Assembly: GCA_018061065.1 (NCBI GenBank)
Contig: JAGOUV010000013.1
Coordinates: 1-38,649, forward strand
Length of the DNA: 38,649 nt
Reading direction: 5' to 3'
DNA from: Candidatus Altimarinota bacterium
GTDB lineage: Bacteria > Patescibacteriota > Gracilibacteria > UBA1369 > UM-FILTER-53-11
In this document: positions 31,247 to 38,649 of the stretch, piece after piece
Numbering within the stretch: the stretch's first letter is position 1
Layout of the letters: each line of letters opens with the position of its first letter
Notes under the pieces: generated by a model
What the model was told of the DNA's origin: nothing
Seen by the model: the letters and a program-made list of their open reading frames with translations, nothing else
Databases searched by the model: none
Position numbers and translations under genes: made by a program

Positions 31247-31257
31247 GCACAAGACAA
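31231..31257 (-). promoter_or_regulatory. promoter of pdxT-folE-recR
   Basis: On the minus strand TTGTCT (31257-31252), a 15-nt spacer and a perfect TATAAT (31236-31231), 13 nt before the ATG. Confidence 0.45.
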
Positions 31258-31299
31258 TAGCTTCTAAAAAGCCCGAGGCTTCTTTCTTCTCTACTTCCA

Positions 31300-32553
31300 A
31301 TGCCCTTTTTCTCAGAATTTTTCTTTTCGACTCTTGTTGGTAAGCCCGTGTATACGGTGGATGAAAAATATTTCGGTGAATTCCGAGATTTTATCGTGAA
31401 GCGTCAGAATGAGAATTTCATTGTATCTAAGGTAAGAATTCGCGTGGGGCCCGGCAAGCGTGTGATACTCCCCTGGCGCGATGTGTATTCAATTGAGGCA
31501 GATCCGGTGAGCTTGAAGTTGAAAAAAACGAGCGATCAAATTGAGAGTTTGGACTACGATGAAAATGAGCTACGTCTTAAACGTGACTTTCTCGATCAAC
31601 AAATTATTGATATCGCGGAACATCGTGTGGTGCGCGTGAATGATTTGCGCATGGTGGCGGTAAAAGATGAGTTGTTTATGGTGGCTGCAGATATAGGCGT
31701 GCGTGGCTTGATGCGACGCGTAGGATTCGAGTGGTTTGCGCTATGGATAGCCAATCTTTTTAAGCGATCGGTTCCTAACAATCTCATTCCAAGTAAATTT
31801 ATTGATCCGTTTCCTGCCCGCGTGCGTCATGATATTACCCTGACCGTGGCACAGGATGAGATGAAAAAATTACATCCTGCAGACCTAGCCGATATCGTGA
31901 CTGACTTAGATCAATTTGAACGAATTTCGATGTTGCAGTCACTGCCCGTGGAGACCATGGCACGCACCATTGCTGAGTTGGAACCGGAGATACGTAAGGA
32001 GCTGATGAGTAAATTAAAAGACGATACGTTGAAAAAAGTGCTTGAGCGATTAGCGCCCGATGCGGCCACGGATATCGTCGCAGAACTTCCTAAACGTCGT
32101 ATGCACTCGGTGTTAGACACAATGAAATCTGCTGATGCAGAAGAGATCCGTGAGCTTTTGAAGTTTAAGGAAGATACCGCAGGAAGTATTATGAATACGG
32201 AATATGTGGCACTAAAAGCAACGCTCACTGCAAAAGAAGCGCTCGATGAGTTACGAAAAAAAGGAGACCAGGCGGAGCAGATTTTTTATGTGTATCTAGT
32301 CGATACAAAAGGAATACTAGTTGGTGTTATTTCTCTCCGTGATTTGATTTTTGTGAATCCAGATAAGCTACTTATGGATATCGTAAAACGCGAGCCTATT
32401 TTTGTTCGTGGAAAGGAGAATCTCGATGAAGTAATTGATAAATTTACTAAATATAATCTCATCGCTATCCCCGTTGTGACGCTTAAGAAACGTCTTAAAG
32501 GTGTTATTACGGTGGATGATGTACTTAGATTAATTCAGGAGCAATCACAATAA
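31300..32553 (+). CDS. soluble PRC-barrel/MgtE-N/CBS protein, likely Mg2+ sensor
   Basis: This 417-residue protein has PRC-barrel-like strands at the N-terminus (about 12-70, VGKPVYTVDEKYFGEFRDFI; a second set about 105-160), an MgtE N-terminal superhelix (about 185-290, HPADLADIVTDL and ERLAPDAATDIVAELPKR), and a CBS pair (about 298-415). In MgtE these two cytosolic domains bind Mg2+ and close the channel, but here no transmembrane domain follows. The stop is 10 bp before an Nramp-type transporter gene, so it probably senses Mg2+ for that transporter. It is an intact gene rather than a truncated MgtE. There is no Shine-Dalgarno sequence. Confidence 0.85.
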   Translation: MPFFSEFFFSTLVGKPVYTVDEKYFGEFRDFIVKRQNENFIVSKVRIRVGPGKRVILPWRDVYSIEADPVSLKLKKTSDQIESLDYDENELRLKRDFLDQQIIDIAEHRVVRVNDLRMVAVKDELFMVAADIGVRGLMRRVGFEWFALWIANLFKRSVPNNLIPSKFIDPFPARVRHDITLTVAQDEMKKLHPADLADIVTDLDQFERISMLQSLPVETMARTIAELEPEIRKELMSKLKDDTLKKVLERLAPDAATDIVAELPKRRMHSVLDTMKSADAEEIRELLKFKEDTAGSIMNTEYVALKATLTAKEALDELRKKGDQAEQIFYVYLVDTKGILVGVISLRDLIFVNPDKLLMDIVKREPIFVRGKENLDEVIDKFTKYNLIAIPVVTLKKRLKGVITVDDVLRLIQEQSQ

Positions 32554-32563
32554 TATTTTTCGC

Positions 32564-33814
32564 ATGCCCGTTACAATTAAACAACGAATTAAACGACTCC
32601 TCATGATTCTGGCCTTCATTGGTCCCGGAATTATTGCGGCTGCCGTGGGAAATGACGCGGGTGGAATCACTACGTATTCGGTCGCAGGTGCGCACTTTGG
32701 ATATGGAATTGTATGGGTGATGATCCCCGCAACGATTGTGCTGATAATCGTACAAGAGATGTGTAGTCGTATGGGCGTGGTCACGGGAAAAGGGCTTTCT
32801 GATCTGATCCGTGAGTCATATGGGGTGCGCGTCACATTCTATATTTTGATTGCTTTGAGTGTCGCAAATATCGCCACGGCAATCTCTGAATTTTCCGGAG
32901 TCGCGAGTAGTTTGGAGATTTTCAATATTCCTCGTTACGTTTCTGTGCCTATCAGTGCAGGGCTTGTGTGGCTCGTAATTACGCGTGGGAATTATCAGAC
33001 TGCAGAGCGGGTGTTTCTGGCCGCTGCGCTCATTTATATAACATATATTATCTCAGGCTTTCTCGCCGTTCCCGACTGGATGCAGGTGGCAAAAGAAGTT
33101 GCTACTCCACATATCGAATGGAATAAAGATTATATAACTATTGTAGTTGGAATAATTGGTACGACAATTGCACCGTGGATGCAATTTTATCTGCAGTCTT
33201 CCGTGGTCGAAAAAGGGCTTAAAATACAGCAATATAAGTACACACGTTTCGATGTTATTATCGGCTCTATTCTTTCGAGTACGATTGCGGTTTTTATTAT
33301 GATCGCTGCTGCAGCAACGTTGTATCTTCATGGAGTTCGTATTGAGTCCGCCAGTGACGCGGCTCAGGCGCTCGCGCCTTTCGCCGGCAATTTTGCAGAA
33401 ACATTATTTGCGATCGGACTTCTAAATGCCTCATTGCTTGGCGCTATGATTGTGCCGCTCGCGACTGCCTACTACATTTGTGAAGGCCTTGGATTTGAAG
33501 CGGGTATTGGAAAATCCTTTAAGGAAGCCCCTATTTTTGGCGGTATATTTGCAGCGATTATTGTATTGAGTGCTGTTCCTGCCATGTTTCCCGGGACTCC
33601 GTTGGTGAAAATCATGCTCGTTGCTCAGGTAATTAGTGGAGTGTTGCTCGCTCCCGTTCTTATTTTCATCTTGTTTTTGGTCAACAAAAAATGGCTCATG
33701 GGCGAGCACGTAAATAAACTTTGGTACAACATTGTGGCGTGGTTCACCGTTTCGGTATTGATCGTTTTGAGCGGATTTCTGATTCTCACCACGCTCAAGC
33801 CAGACTTGTTTTAA
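32564..33814 (+). CDS. Nramp-family divalent metal transporter, NRMT-like (probable Mg2+)
   Basis: This 416-residue protein has about 11 membrane helices and Nramp topology. In helix 1 the DPGN motif reads DAGG (D31-G34), so the metal-binding Asn is Gly. In helix 6 the MPH motif reads APW (A203-W205), so the Met that selects transition metals is Ala. Loss of that Met is a known trait of Nramp-related magnesium transporters (NRMT). Beside the MgtE-N/CBS gene this argues for Mg2+ (perhaps also Mn2+) uptake. If not, it could carry another divalent metal. Confidence 0.85.
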   Translation: MPVTIKQRIKRLLMILAFIGPGIIAAAVGNDAGGITTYSVAGAHFGYGIVWVMIPATIVLIIVQEMCSRMGVVTGKGLSDLIRESYGVRVTFYILIALSVANIATAISEFSGVASSLEIFNIPRYVSVPISAGLVWLVITRGNYQTAERVFLAAALIYITYIISGFLAVPDWMQVAKEVATPHIEWNKDYITIVVGIIGTTIAPWMQFYLQSSVVEKGLKIQQYKYTRFDVIIGSILSSTIAVFIMIAAAATLYLHGVRIESASDAAQALAPFAGNFAETLFAIGLLNASLLGAMIVPLATAYYICEGLGFEAGIGKSFKEAPIFGGIFAAIIVLSAVPAMFPGTPLVKIMLVAQVISGVLLAPVLIFILFLVNKKWLMGEHVNKLWYNIVAWFTVSVLIVLSGFLILTTLKPDLF

Positions 33815-33836
33815 GCCGCAGAGTCTAGTTCTGTAT

Positions 33837-36062
33837 CTATCTTGGAGAGACGTCCGGTGAGTTGATATCTGAGGCTAACTCAATCCACGTATTATTCAAT
33901 TCATCTAGCTCAGCTATTTCATTGCCGCTATCTATGGTGATGTTGATTTCCTCATATCCAGCAATATTCTGTGTATTAATAATCCTACTCTCTCCGGCTT
34001 CCAGACCATCTACCCTGTATTCTCGTATAGTCACTGGCAAGCCAACTCCGCGCTGCCGAAAGCCACTTACTAAGATAGTAAAGCCACCTGGAATAGGAAT
34101 TTCCGAGTTATTGTAAACAGAGACTTCATTATTACCACCAAAGCCACTGAGCAGCCCGCCGTAGCCAGATTGAACAAGAAGATCGTAGTGAGTCGCTATT
34201 TTAGCTTCATTTATATTGATATGCACACGGGCGGTTGTTGAGTTAAAGGAATCCCACGATAGTGTTATGCCAAGCTCATCACTGGCAAAGGCCTCACCGG
34301 CAGGAATGAAAATATTTGCAAAGTCGACGATGCTGTTTGATTCAGGGTGCAATGCAATTTCTTCCTTTATTGCCGGCACTTGATGGGGACTCGGATCTAA
34401 TAGATATCTAGACAGGGCGTGATTTCCCGATACGGGGCAGTATTCAATTACCAATCCGCCCTGAGCAGGAATACCTCCTGAATTAAAAGGTGGATCTTGA
34501 AGAGCATATATTTCTTCTGAATATATGGCATCCTCACCAATAGGGCGTCTATATTCTATACAAACTGGATAGGGGTCGAGTGGGACACGAATCAATTGAG
34601 GAAGATTTTGGAATATATTAGTAGCGGTTTCCAAATTATGAAGATTGATATCTCCATCGTGTAGTAATGTAGAGATACGTATCCATTTGCCTGCAATATA
34701 TTTCCCCCATCCTCCGATGTGGCCATTCCCACTCCCCATCATATCGAAGCGATTTCCATATTCTAATAGTTGGCACTGATCGATCACTGCGTTGATGGTA
34801 ACATCTCCACATTCGGCTGCATTTGCGTGTCCTTGGGAAAACAATGCATGTCCTAGTTCATGCGATACGAGATATTTATTAAAGCGATCTGCGGCTATAT
34901 TTGTTATTGGGTTGTAGTTGCCAATTTGAGCTACGCCAATACGAGATACTCCTTCCTCGCTAATAATTTCCTGTGTTCTACCAAGCCCTCCCAGTGCCTG
35001 CATACTTGGATACACAATTAATCCATCAATCTGAGTAAAATCAATAAATGGATCGCACATATCAACTGCACCCTGTATCTCACCAAAATTACTTAACTCA
35101 TCTGGATCTCCACCGGGAAGATTATTTGCCCATATTTGGCCACTATCAACGATCTGCGTTAAATTGATTCGCGCTTTACCAAAGGAAATCTCCCGATAGT
35201 ATGCATCTACCTCAGACATAATTGAACGTAATTCTTCTTCAGACAGGGTTTGTATGTTGGGTTCCCAGCGCGTAATGCATATAGCTACTCTTTCCCCGTT
35301 ATTTTGTTGTGGTTGCTGTGGACGTCTTGCAATGGCTGCATTCAGTCCATCTCGATCAAAAGGAAGATTTGGCGAAGGAAGTGAAAATACAATCTCACGG
35401 CGAACATTCTCCGCAGCACCTAAAAGTGCATTAATAAAATTCTGTGGAAGCTGAGTTCTACGTGCATTTTTCTTGAAGGCATAGAGCTTTGGCAGTGTAT
35501 CAGCTTTCATTTTTTCTACCGCAATTTGTGCATCATCATATAATCCTTTTGAATACAAAGTACGGACGTAAGCCCCATCTTTTGAGATTATTTGAAGGGC
35601 TTGCTGCAGTTCTTTGGGTACATTTGTAATTTTATTTTTTGCTATCAATGTATTGATTGCAGCGACCTGTGAATCTATGCGATCAAGTGTTTGAGGTTGG
35701 GTTGCCGTTTTTTTAACAAATAAAACTTTGTCTTTTAGCTCTTCATGATCCAGTTTATGCACCAGAAGTTCTTTTTCTTCGTCTGATGAGGATTCAATTT
35801 TCTGCCTATAGGCTGCTATTTTTGACTCATACGCGCTTAATTTAGTACTCAATGCGGCTTTGCCCTGGAGAGAGGGCTTGAGGGCAGTTAGTTTATTTTT
35901 TAAAATATCTAAATTAGTTACAGAGGCATGCTTTACGAGCGTTGGTTTAGGACGAAATTCAGAAAGAGATCCTTTCAATAAGCCGCTACCACTCAGTACA
36001 GAAAAAGCTGCAATAATTATAATAATCAATGCGCCCAGTAGTGCGATTTTTTTATTTTTCAT
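33837..36062 (-). CDS. secreted metzincin-like (M11-type) metalloprotease with CARDB-like tail
   Basis: This 741-residue protein has a membrane anchor or signal (about 7-27), a long helical coiled-coil-rich region (about 50-225), and a zinc protease domain (about 255-570). The metal motif is HELGHALFSQGHAN (401-405, His412) with a Met-turn FDMMGSG (439-445) and a surrounding C/EYG pattern like gametolysins. Metzincins have HExxHxxGxxH; here there is one extra residue before the third His. The C-terminal domain (about 640-730) ends with NEIAELDELNNTW, the CARDB hallmark. It should act at the cell surface; the substrate is unknown. It lies 16 bp after pdxS. Confidence 0.8.
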   Translation of the reverse strand: MKNKKIALLGALIIIIIAAFSVLSGSGLLKGSLSEFRPKPTLVKHASVTNLDILKNKLTALKPSLQGKAALSTKLSAYESKIAAYRQKIESSSDEEKELLVHKLDHEELKDKVLFVKKTATQPQTLDRIDSQVAAINTLIAKNKITNVPKELQQALQIISKDGAYVRTLYSKGLYDDAQIAVEKMKADTLPKLYAFKKNARRTQLPQNFINALLGAAENVRREIVFSLPSPNLPFDRDGLNAAIARRPQQPQQNNGERVAICITRWEPNIQTLSEEELRSIMSEVDAYYREISFGKARINLTQIVDSGQIWANNLPGGDPDELSNFGEIQGAVDMCDPFIDFTQIDGLIVYPSMQALGGLGRTQEIISEEGVSRIGVAQIGNYNPITNIAADRFNKYLVSHELGHALFSQGHANAAECGDVTINAVIDQCQLLEYGNRFDMMGSGNGHIGGWGKYIAGKWIRISTLLHDGDINLHNLETATNIFQNLPQLIRVPLDPYPVCIEYRRPIGEDAIYSEEIYALQDPPFNSGGIPAQGGLVIEYCPVSGNHALSRYLLDPSPHQVPAIKEEIALHPESNSIVDFANIFIPAGEAFASDELGITLSWDSFNSTTARVHININEAKIATHYDLLVQSGYGGLLSGFGGNNEVSVYNNSEIPIPGGFTILVSGFRQRGVGLPVTIREYRVDGLEAGESRIINTQNIAGYEEINITIDSGNEIAELDELNNTWIELASDINSPDVSPR

Positions 36063-36078
36063 AACGTGATAACGGTGG

Positions 36079-36966
36079 TTAGATACCGCGTTTTGCGTAG
36101 AGCTGCTCTAGTTTGCCGATCTCCTGGCTCTCCATGGCGAGACCGAGATTTTCTGATACGCGAGCCACAACTGCCGGATCATCATAGTGCAGTGTCGCCT
36201 CTACAATAGCGCGTGCACGTTTTGCAGGATCAGCAGATTTGAAAATTCCTGAGCCCACAAACACACCTTCACAGCCCAACTGCATCATAAGTGCTGCATC
36301 TGCGGGAGTAGCGATACCACCTGCTGCAAAATTTACGACGGGCAATTTTCCGTTATCGCGTACCCACGTAATGAGCGTAGGAGTTACACGAAGTTCTTTT
36401 GCCTTTTCATCAATCTGTTTCTTTGTCTTGAGTGATTTCAATGCTGCAATTTCACGGAGCATCGTCTTCATGTGTCGCACCGCCTCAACCACATTTCCCG
36501 TTCCTGCCTCGCCTTTTGTACGGATGAATGCCGCACCTTCCTGAATGCGGCGCAGTGCCTCACCCAAATTTCGTGCACCACATACAAACGGCACATCAAA
36601 GCTCAATTTTTCAATGTGTGCTTCTTCATCAGCCGGCGTAAGCACCTCAGACTCATCGACATAATCCACACCAAGTGTCTGTAAAATTTGTGCCTCAACA
36701 AAATGTCCGATACGTACTTTTGCCATCACTGGAATTGAGACCGCTGCCATAATTCCCTTAATCAACTTTGGATCAGACATACGTGCCACGCCCCCTTGCT
36801 TGCGAATATCAGAAGGTACGCGCTCCAATGCCATGACTGCTACTGCACCGGCCTTCTCCGCGATCTTTGCCTGCTCAGGCGTTACTACATCCATAATTAC
36901 TCCCCCCTTTAACATCTGTGCCAATCCTGCCTTCAACTCGAACGTATTCTTTTTTGGTGATTTCAT
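36079..36966 (-). CDS. pdxS: PLP synthase subunit PdxS
   Basis: This 295-residue TIM-barrel enzyme makes PLP from ribose 5-phosphate, glyceraldehyde 3-phosphate and ammonia from PdxT. It has [17 protein letters not shown] with the active Asp, [25 protein letters not shown] with the Schiff-base Lys, and [12 protein letters not shown]. The gene has its own -10 and follows carB by 28 bp. Confidence 0.95.
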   Translation of the reverse strand: MKSPKKNTFELKAGLAQMLKGGVIMDVVTPEQAKIAEKAGAVAVMALERVPSDIRKQGGVARMSDPKLIKGIMAAVSIPVMAKVRIGHFVEAQILQTLGVDYVDESEVLTPADEEAHIEKLSFDVPFVCGARNLGEALRRIQEGAAFIRTKGEAGTGNVVEAVRHMKTMLREIAALKSLKTKKQIDEKAKELRVTPTLITWVRDNGKLPVVNFAAGGIATPADAALMMQLGCEGVFVGSGIFKSADPAKRARAIVEATLHYDDPAVVARVSENLGLAMESQEIGKLEQLYAKRGI

Positions 36967-36975
36967 AGCGTAGTA

Positions 36976-36981
36976 ATTATA
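36976..36981 (-). promoter_or_regulatory. -10 of pdxS, near-leaderless
   Basis: On the minus strand TATAAT, then 9 nt (TACTACGCT) and the ATG. No -35 of note. It lies in the short gap after carB. Confidence 0.5.
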
Positions 36982-36994
36982 AGTAATAGTACGA

Positions 36995-38649
36995 TTATTT
37001 TGTAGAGACGTATTCTTTCCACGATTTGATCTGCAAATCTTTTACCGTGTAGCGCTTGAAGCTTTCGACTAACATACGCGCGACTTGAATATTGGTGATA
37101 AGCGGAATATTTGAATCGATGGCGCGGCGGCGGATTAAGTAGCCGTCAGTAATTTCATCGGTGCTGTATGATTTGGGAACGTCGATTACCAAGTCTACTT
37201 TTTTATCCAAAATATAGTCGAGAATGTTTGGTTTTTTGCCCGAGCGTGCTTTATGCAAAACCGTTGAGCTAATGCCATTTTCTTTTAAGAATTCAGCAGT
37301 CCCCTCTGTTGCGCAGAGTGTGTATCCCATATCCACCAGCTGCTTCACCGATGGTAAGAATGAAACTTTATCTTCTATGCGGCCGATCGTAAGCAAAATA
37401 GTCTTCTTTGGAATCGTAAATCCTACAGAGATCATGGATTTCAAAAGTGCCTCGTAAATATCTTCACCAAAACATGCAACTTCTCCGGTTGAAGCCATTT
37501 CTACGCCTAGTACCGGGTCGGCACCTTTTAGGCGAGAGAATGAAAACTGTGGTGCTTTTACGCCCACATGTTCCAAATCCAAGGTAATAAATTTAGTTGC
37601 GCGATATTTTTTAACTTCAGGCGCATTGATCATCGCGTGTGTTGCAATTTTTATAAAATTGTAACCGGTAACTTTTGAGGCGAAGGGGAAACTGCGGCTT
37701 GCACGCAAGTTACATTCGATCACTTTTACCTCATTATTTTTCGCCAAGAACTGAATGTTAAACGGCCCCGTGATCTCAAGATTTTTCGCAATGGCTCGTG
37801 TAATTCCCTTAATACGCTTCATTGTTTCAAAGTAGAGTTTCTGTGGAGGCAAAGCGATCGTTGCATCGCCGGAATGCACACCCGCATTTTCAATATGTTC
37901 AGAAATTGCATAGATCAATACATCTCCATCATGCGCCACTGCATCGATTTCAATTTCTTTTGCACCCACCTCAAATTTACTCACGACCACCGGCGTCTCT
38001 GATGAAATATCAGTCGCTTTTTCCAGGTAAATTTTTAAATCTTGATCATTATGTGCCACGCTCATAGCCGCACCAGAAAGCACATAACTTGGGCGTACAA
38101 GGAGCGGATATCCGACATCTTTTGCAAAGGAGGTAATTCTGTCTAGTGAAGTAAGCGACTTCCATTTAGGCTGATCAATATTCAATTTATCGAGAAGTCC
38201 AGAAAATTTATTTCGATCTTCTGCGCGGTCAATATTAGTTGGTGAAGTTCCGATAATCGTGACACCCGCCTGCTCAAGTTTAAGCGCTAAATTGTTTGCA
38301 ACCTGACCACCCATCGCGATAATAATGCCTTCAGGTTTTTCTACATCGTAAATATCCAATACGCGTTCGAGCGAAAGTTCATCGAAGTACAATTTGTCGC
38401 ACATGTCATAGTCCGTTGAAACCGTTTCAGGATTGTAGTTAACCATGATCGTCTCGTAGCCTGCTTTCTGAAGGGTTTGGACGCAATTCACACTGCACCA
38501 ATCAAACTCCACTGAGGTTCCGATCGCATAAGCTCCCCCACCAAGCACCATTATTTTTTTGCGGCGATGCTCAATCGTGCCATCACTTTCACTGCCGTGA
38601 TAGGTAAGATAAAGATAATTTGTCTGTGCGGGATACTCTGCAGCAAGCG
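36995..38649 (-). CDS. carB: carbamoyl-phosphate synthase large subunit, 3' part (5' end outside window)
   Basis: About 550 codons of the C-terminal half are present and the frame stays open to the right edge: before KKIMVLGGG come [20 protein letters not shown], matching the CarB middle region. The second ATP-grasp has [46 protein letters not shown] and the metal segment [15 protein letters not shown]. The last about 140 residues are the MGS-like allosteric domain. The usual PIRIGQGIEFDYC reads [13 protein letters not shown]. The enzyme makes carbamoyl phosphate for pyrimidines and arginine. The ATG at 38551 is internal, not the true start. Confidence 0.93.
   Translation of the reverse strand, partial: LAAEYPAQTNYLYLTYHGSESDGTIEHRRKKIMVLGGGAYAIGTSVEFDWCSVNCVQTLQKAGYETIMVNYNPETVSTDYDMCDKLYFDELSLERVLDIYDVEKPEGIIIAMGGQVANNLALKLEQAGVTIIGTSPTNIDRAEDRNKFSGLLDKLNIDQPKWKSLTSLDRITSFAKDVGYPLLVRPSYVLSGAAMSVAHNDQDLKIYLEKATDISSETPVVVSKFEVGAKEIEIDAVAHDGDVLIYAISEHIENAGVHSGDATIALPPQKLYFETMKRIKGITRAIAKNLEITGPFNIQFLAKNNEVKVIECNLRASRSFPFASKVTGYNFIKIATHAMINAPEVKKYRATKFITLDLEHVGVKAPQFSFSRLKGADPVLGVEMASTGEVACFGEDIYEALLKSMISVGFTIPKKTILLTIGRIEDKVSFLPSVKQLVDMGYTLCATEGTAEFLKENGISSTVLHKARSGKKPNILDYILDKKVDLVIDVPKSYSTDEITDGYLIRRRAIDSNIPLITNIQVARMLVESFKRYTVKDLQIKSWKEYVSTK

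Noticed and set aside
31300-32553. Truncated mgtE pseudogene
   Set aside because: The frame is intact, the N-terminus has extra PRC-barrel-like strands, and a transporter gene follows at 10 bp.
1-38649. Alternative genetic code (UGA as Gly, as in Gracilibacteria)
   Set aside because: UGA ends several conserved genes at the right length (infC, ispDF, the TrxR-like gene) and no internal UGA is needed.

Overview
The window is a gene-dense piece of a small bacterial chromosome. Intergenic gaps are tens of bases, several neighbours overlap, no stretch over 300 bases lacks a gene, and I see no tRNA, rRNA, CRISPR array, insertion sequence or phage gene. TGA is used as a stop (ends of the thioredoxin-reductase-like gene, ispDF and infC), so the genetic code is the standard one. 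Gene content (VanW protein, RNase Y, infC-rpmI-rplT, divergent IspD/IspF, SD-poor starts, many lineage-specific secreted proteins) suggests a Patescibacteria/CPR-type organism, perhaps the Peregrinibacteria side because it carries pyruvate dehydrogenase, lipoate synthase and the MEP pathway. This placement is inference and needs a phylogeny.

Layout. 1-5.6 kb (minus): an unknown protein, lipA, pdhA, pdhB, an unknown protein and pdhC, i.e. 2-oxoacid dehydrogenase E1/E2 plus lipoyl assembly; no E3 is inside the window. 5.7-8.8 kb: a tandem-DoxX membrane protein, a flippase-like membrane protein and a cysteine desulfurase. 8.9-12.1 kb: two paralogous secreted proteins built from a C-x(24-28)-C repeat, then an O-antigen-ligase-like polymerase. 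12.1-16.8 kb (plus): rny, a thioredoxin-reductase-like flavoprotein, a YtxH protein and a VanW protein. 16.8-20.2 kb (minus): murF, holB, a TPR protein and a small unknown. 20.2-25.7 kb: a cyclophilin lipoprotein, a membrane protein, and the MEP operon ispG-dxr-ispDF-ispE linked by ATGA overlaps. 25.8-28.5 kb: an unknown gene, a Ser/Thr kinase, and infC-rpmI-rplT with an apparent ATT start for infC and the one clear intrinsic terminator. 28.6-33.8 kb: a putative lipoprotein, recR, folE, pdxT, then a soluble MgtE-N/CBS protein beside an Nramp-type transporter whose metal site looks like the Mg2+-transporting NRMT branch. 33.8-38.6 kb (minus): a secreted metzincin-like protease, pdxS and the 3' part of carB, which runs off the right edge.

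Two signals stand out. First, at about a dozen transcription units a -10 box lies only 6-9 nt before the start codon, so transcripts should be leaderless; most other genes lack a Shine-Dalgarno sequence. Second, the paired cysteine-repeat proteins at 8875-10255 form a family I do not recognise, with a three-repeat module present once in one protein and twice in the other. The soluble MgtE sensor next to an NRMT-like channel is a plausible two-gene magnesium uptake system.
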